Source: Xanthobacteraceae bacterium (lineage in GTDB: Bacteria; Pseudomonadota; Alphaproteobacteria; Rhizobiales; Xanthobacteraceae). Taken from it: 7,083 nt of DNA. Below are positions 6,119-7,083 of the stretch, piece by piece. The notes beneath the pieces were generated by a model, which was given only the letters and a program-made list of their open reading frames with translations, was not told the origin of the DNA and ran no database searches. The translations under genes and the position numbers were made by a program. Within the stretch, counting starts at the first letter, position 1, and each line of letters begins with the position of its first letter. Location: positions 1-7,083 of the forward strand of contig JASHQO010000421.1 in NCBI GenBank assembly GCA_030039105.1. The letters are read 5' to 3'.

Positions 6119-6268
6119 TTATCCTCCCAAGACTTGGACCGCGGTCCCGATTTTGTCGAGAACGCAGCGGTATTCGTAGTCGATCTTCGAACCCTTGTCA
6201 CGAGGTTGCGGCTGTGCCCCAAAAAAAAATACCGCTCCGGTTCCATGAGGACCGCTGCTGCTGGGCAT
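6119..6268 (-). CDS. possible small hypothetical protein on the - strand
   Basis: This is a 49-codon frame of unknown function. Its ATG (6268-6266) has AAGGGG (6280-6275) six bases upstream, a good Shine-Dalgarno; a GTG at 6307 would extend it by 13 residues but has no such site. The N-terminal half is low-complexity (SSSGPHGTGAVFFFGAQPQP). The C-terminal half, DKGSKIDYEYRCVLDKIG and onward, uses mostly G/C-ending codons as real genes of this genome do. It ends in TAA at 6121-6119. The same frame then continues for 13 coding-like codons to a second TAA (6079-6077), just 47 bases before a terminator of the right orientation. It could be a real small gene, a gene cut short by a stop codon, or chance. 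There is no signal peptide and no recognised domain. Confidence 0.33.
   Translation of the reverse strand: MPSSSGPHGTGAVFFFGAQPQPRDKGSKIDYEYRCVLDKIGTAVQVLGG
6221..6229. repeat. run of nine A (nine T on the - strand)
   Basis: A mononucleotide run that stands out in this GC-rich sequence. On the - strand it encodes three consecutive Phe codons of the possible small gene and is preceded by the short stem ACCG-GAG-CGGT. It is a possible slippage or sequencing-error site. Confidence 0.85.
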
Positions 6269-6348
6269 TTGCCGCCCCTTGTAATTGCGTTGCCGTTCCG
6301 GTTTCACTGCCGCGCTACCCGTCCGTCAGCCATTACGAACGAGATTCC

Positions 6349-7083
6349 ATGCGCCTGTCCCGCTTTTTCCTGCCCATTCTGCGCGAGGTCCCGAAGGAAG
6401 CGGAGATCGCCTCCCATCGCCTGATGCTGCGCGCCGGCATGATCCGCCAGGAAGCGGCCGGCATCTACGCCTTCCTGCCGCTAGGGCTGCGGGTGCTGAA
6501 AAAGGTCTGCGAGATCGTGCGCGAGGAGCAGGACCGCTCCGGCGCCATCGAGCTTCTGATGCCGACCATCCAATCGGCCGAACTGTGGCGCGAGAGCGGC
6601 CGTTACGAGGCCTACGGCAGGGAGATGCTGCGCATCGAGGACCGCCACGAGCGCGACATGCTCTACGGCCCGACCAACGAGGAAATGATCACCGCAATCT
6701 TTCGCTCGTATGTGCGCTCCTACAAGGATTTGCCGCTCAACCTCTATCACATCCAGTGGAAGTTCCGCGACGAGGTACGGCCGCGCTTCGGCCTGATGCG
6801 CGGGCGCGAGTTCTTGATGAAGGACGCATATTCCTTCGACCTCGATTTTGCCGGCGCCAGGCACGCCTATAACCGCATGTTCGTCGCCTACCTGCGCACT
6901 TTCGCCCGTATGGGGCTGCGCTCGATCCCGATGGTGGCGGAAAGCGGCCCGATCGGCGGCAACCTGTCCCACGAATTCATCATCCTCGCCGACACCGGCG
7001 AGAGCGAGGTGTTTTGCCACAAGGATTATCTCGACTTTGAGGTGCCGGCCGCCGACGTCGATTTCACTCATGTCGGCCACCTG
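6349..7083 (+). CDS. proS: prolyl-tRNA synthetase, N-terminal part
   Basis: A class II aminoacyl-tRNA synthetase that charges tRNA-Pro with proline in the cytoplasm. The window holds the first 245 codons; the gene continues past the right edge. The N-terminus MRLSRFFLPI is typical of alphaproteobacterial ProRS. Landmarks include RQEAAGIYAFLPLGLRVLKK (33-52, motif 1 region), MPTIQSAELW (71-80) and GPTNEE (107-112, the proline-binding TXE loop). The motif 2 region runs from FRDE (139-142) to GREFLMKDAYSFD (152-164), and GPIGGNLSHEF (200-210) follows. The alphaproteobacterial form is usually about 440 residues and lacks the YbaK-like editing insertion found in E. coli between motifs 2 and 3. The window ends too early to prove this here. 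The ATG at 6349 is chosen because the family starts there; only a weak purine stretch (GAACGAGA) precedes it. The 441-base leader suggests a promoter separate from the upstream operon. Confidence 0.96.
   Translation, partial: MRLSRFFLPILREVPKEAEIASHRLMLRAGMIRQEAAGIYAFLPLGLRVLKKVCEIVREEQDRSGAIELLMPTIQSAELWRESGRYEAYGREMLRIEDRHERDMLYGPTNEEMITAIFRSYVRSYKDLPLNLYHIQWKFRDEVRPRFGLMRGREFLMKDAYSFDLDFAGARHAYNRMFVAYLRTFARMGLRSIPMVAESGPIGGNLSHEFIILADTGESEVFCHKDYLDFEVPAADVDFTHVGHL

Larger units (their letters stand above)
5908..6348. other. 441-base interval between DUF1467 and proS
   Basis: No confident gene lies here. The first 60 or so bases are clearly AT-rich compared with the rest of the window. They are followed by a 12-base palindrome (CGCAAATTTGCG, 5967-5978), a rho-independent terminator oriented for the - strand (6001-6029) and a small hairpin GAAC-CCTGAA-GTTC (6045-6058). 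A possible short - strand gene occupies 6119-6268, with a run of nine A at 6221-6229. The last 80 bases before proS must hold its leader; I see no convincing -35/-10 pair there. The best pairing, TTGCCG at 6290 with GCTACC at 6314, is weak. No T-rich terminator for the + strand genes ending at 5907 is visible. Confidence 0.8.

Noticed and set aside
6071..6424. 117-codon + strand frame before proS
   Set aside because: It overlaps the first 76 bases of proS in another frame, has no ribosome site and shows no protein-like pattern.

Overview
The window reads as ordinary chromosome of a high-GC alphaproteobacterium, most likely a Hyphomicrobiales member of the Bradyrhizobium/Xanthobacter type. This is inferred from the protein sequences and from the gene order nuoN - birA - rnj ... 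methylmalonyl-CoA epimerase - DUF1467 - proS, which I recall as common in that order. No database search was possible. Every confident gene is on the + strand.

Layout. Positions 2-403 are the C-terminal quarter of nuoN (respiratory complex I). It overlaps birA (403-1182, biotin-protein ligase) by one base in a TGATG, and birA overlaps rnj (1182-2849, ribonuclease J) in the same way. After a 74-base gap come two adjacent genes that I do not place in a named system. The first, 2924-3895, encodes a protein with two N-terminal membrane helices, a Pro/basic linker and a degenerate GTPase domain. The second, 3911-5182, encodes a canonical Era/Der-like GTPase with a C-terminal DUF697-type membrane region. 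The two G domains align along their whole length, so the pair looks like a duplicated and diverged GTPase couple placed between rnj and the epimerase. This is the most interesting part of the window.

Next are the epimerase gene (5227-5631, propionyl-CoA/methylmalonyl-CoA pathway) and a small DUF1467 membrane protein (5635-5907), three bases apart. A 441-base interval follows (5908-6348) whose first half is AT-rich. On the - strand it holds a good hairpin terminator (6001-6029), a possible small gene (6119-6268) and a promoter-like pair (5897-5925). The last gene is proS (prolyl-tRNA synthetase), which starts at 6349 and runs off the window.

How the genes fit together: most are housekeeping genes (respiration, biotinylation of carboxylases, RNA decay, propionate metabolism, tRNA charging). 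BirA and the epimerase may meet in one pathway, since propionyl-CoA carboxylase needs biotin and makes the epimerase substrate. I see no insertion sequence, CRISPR array, phage gene, tRNA or rRNA.
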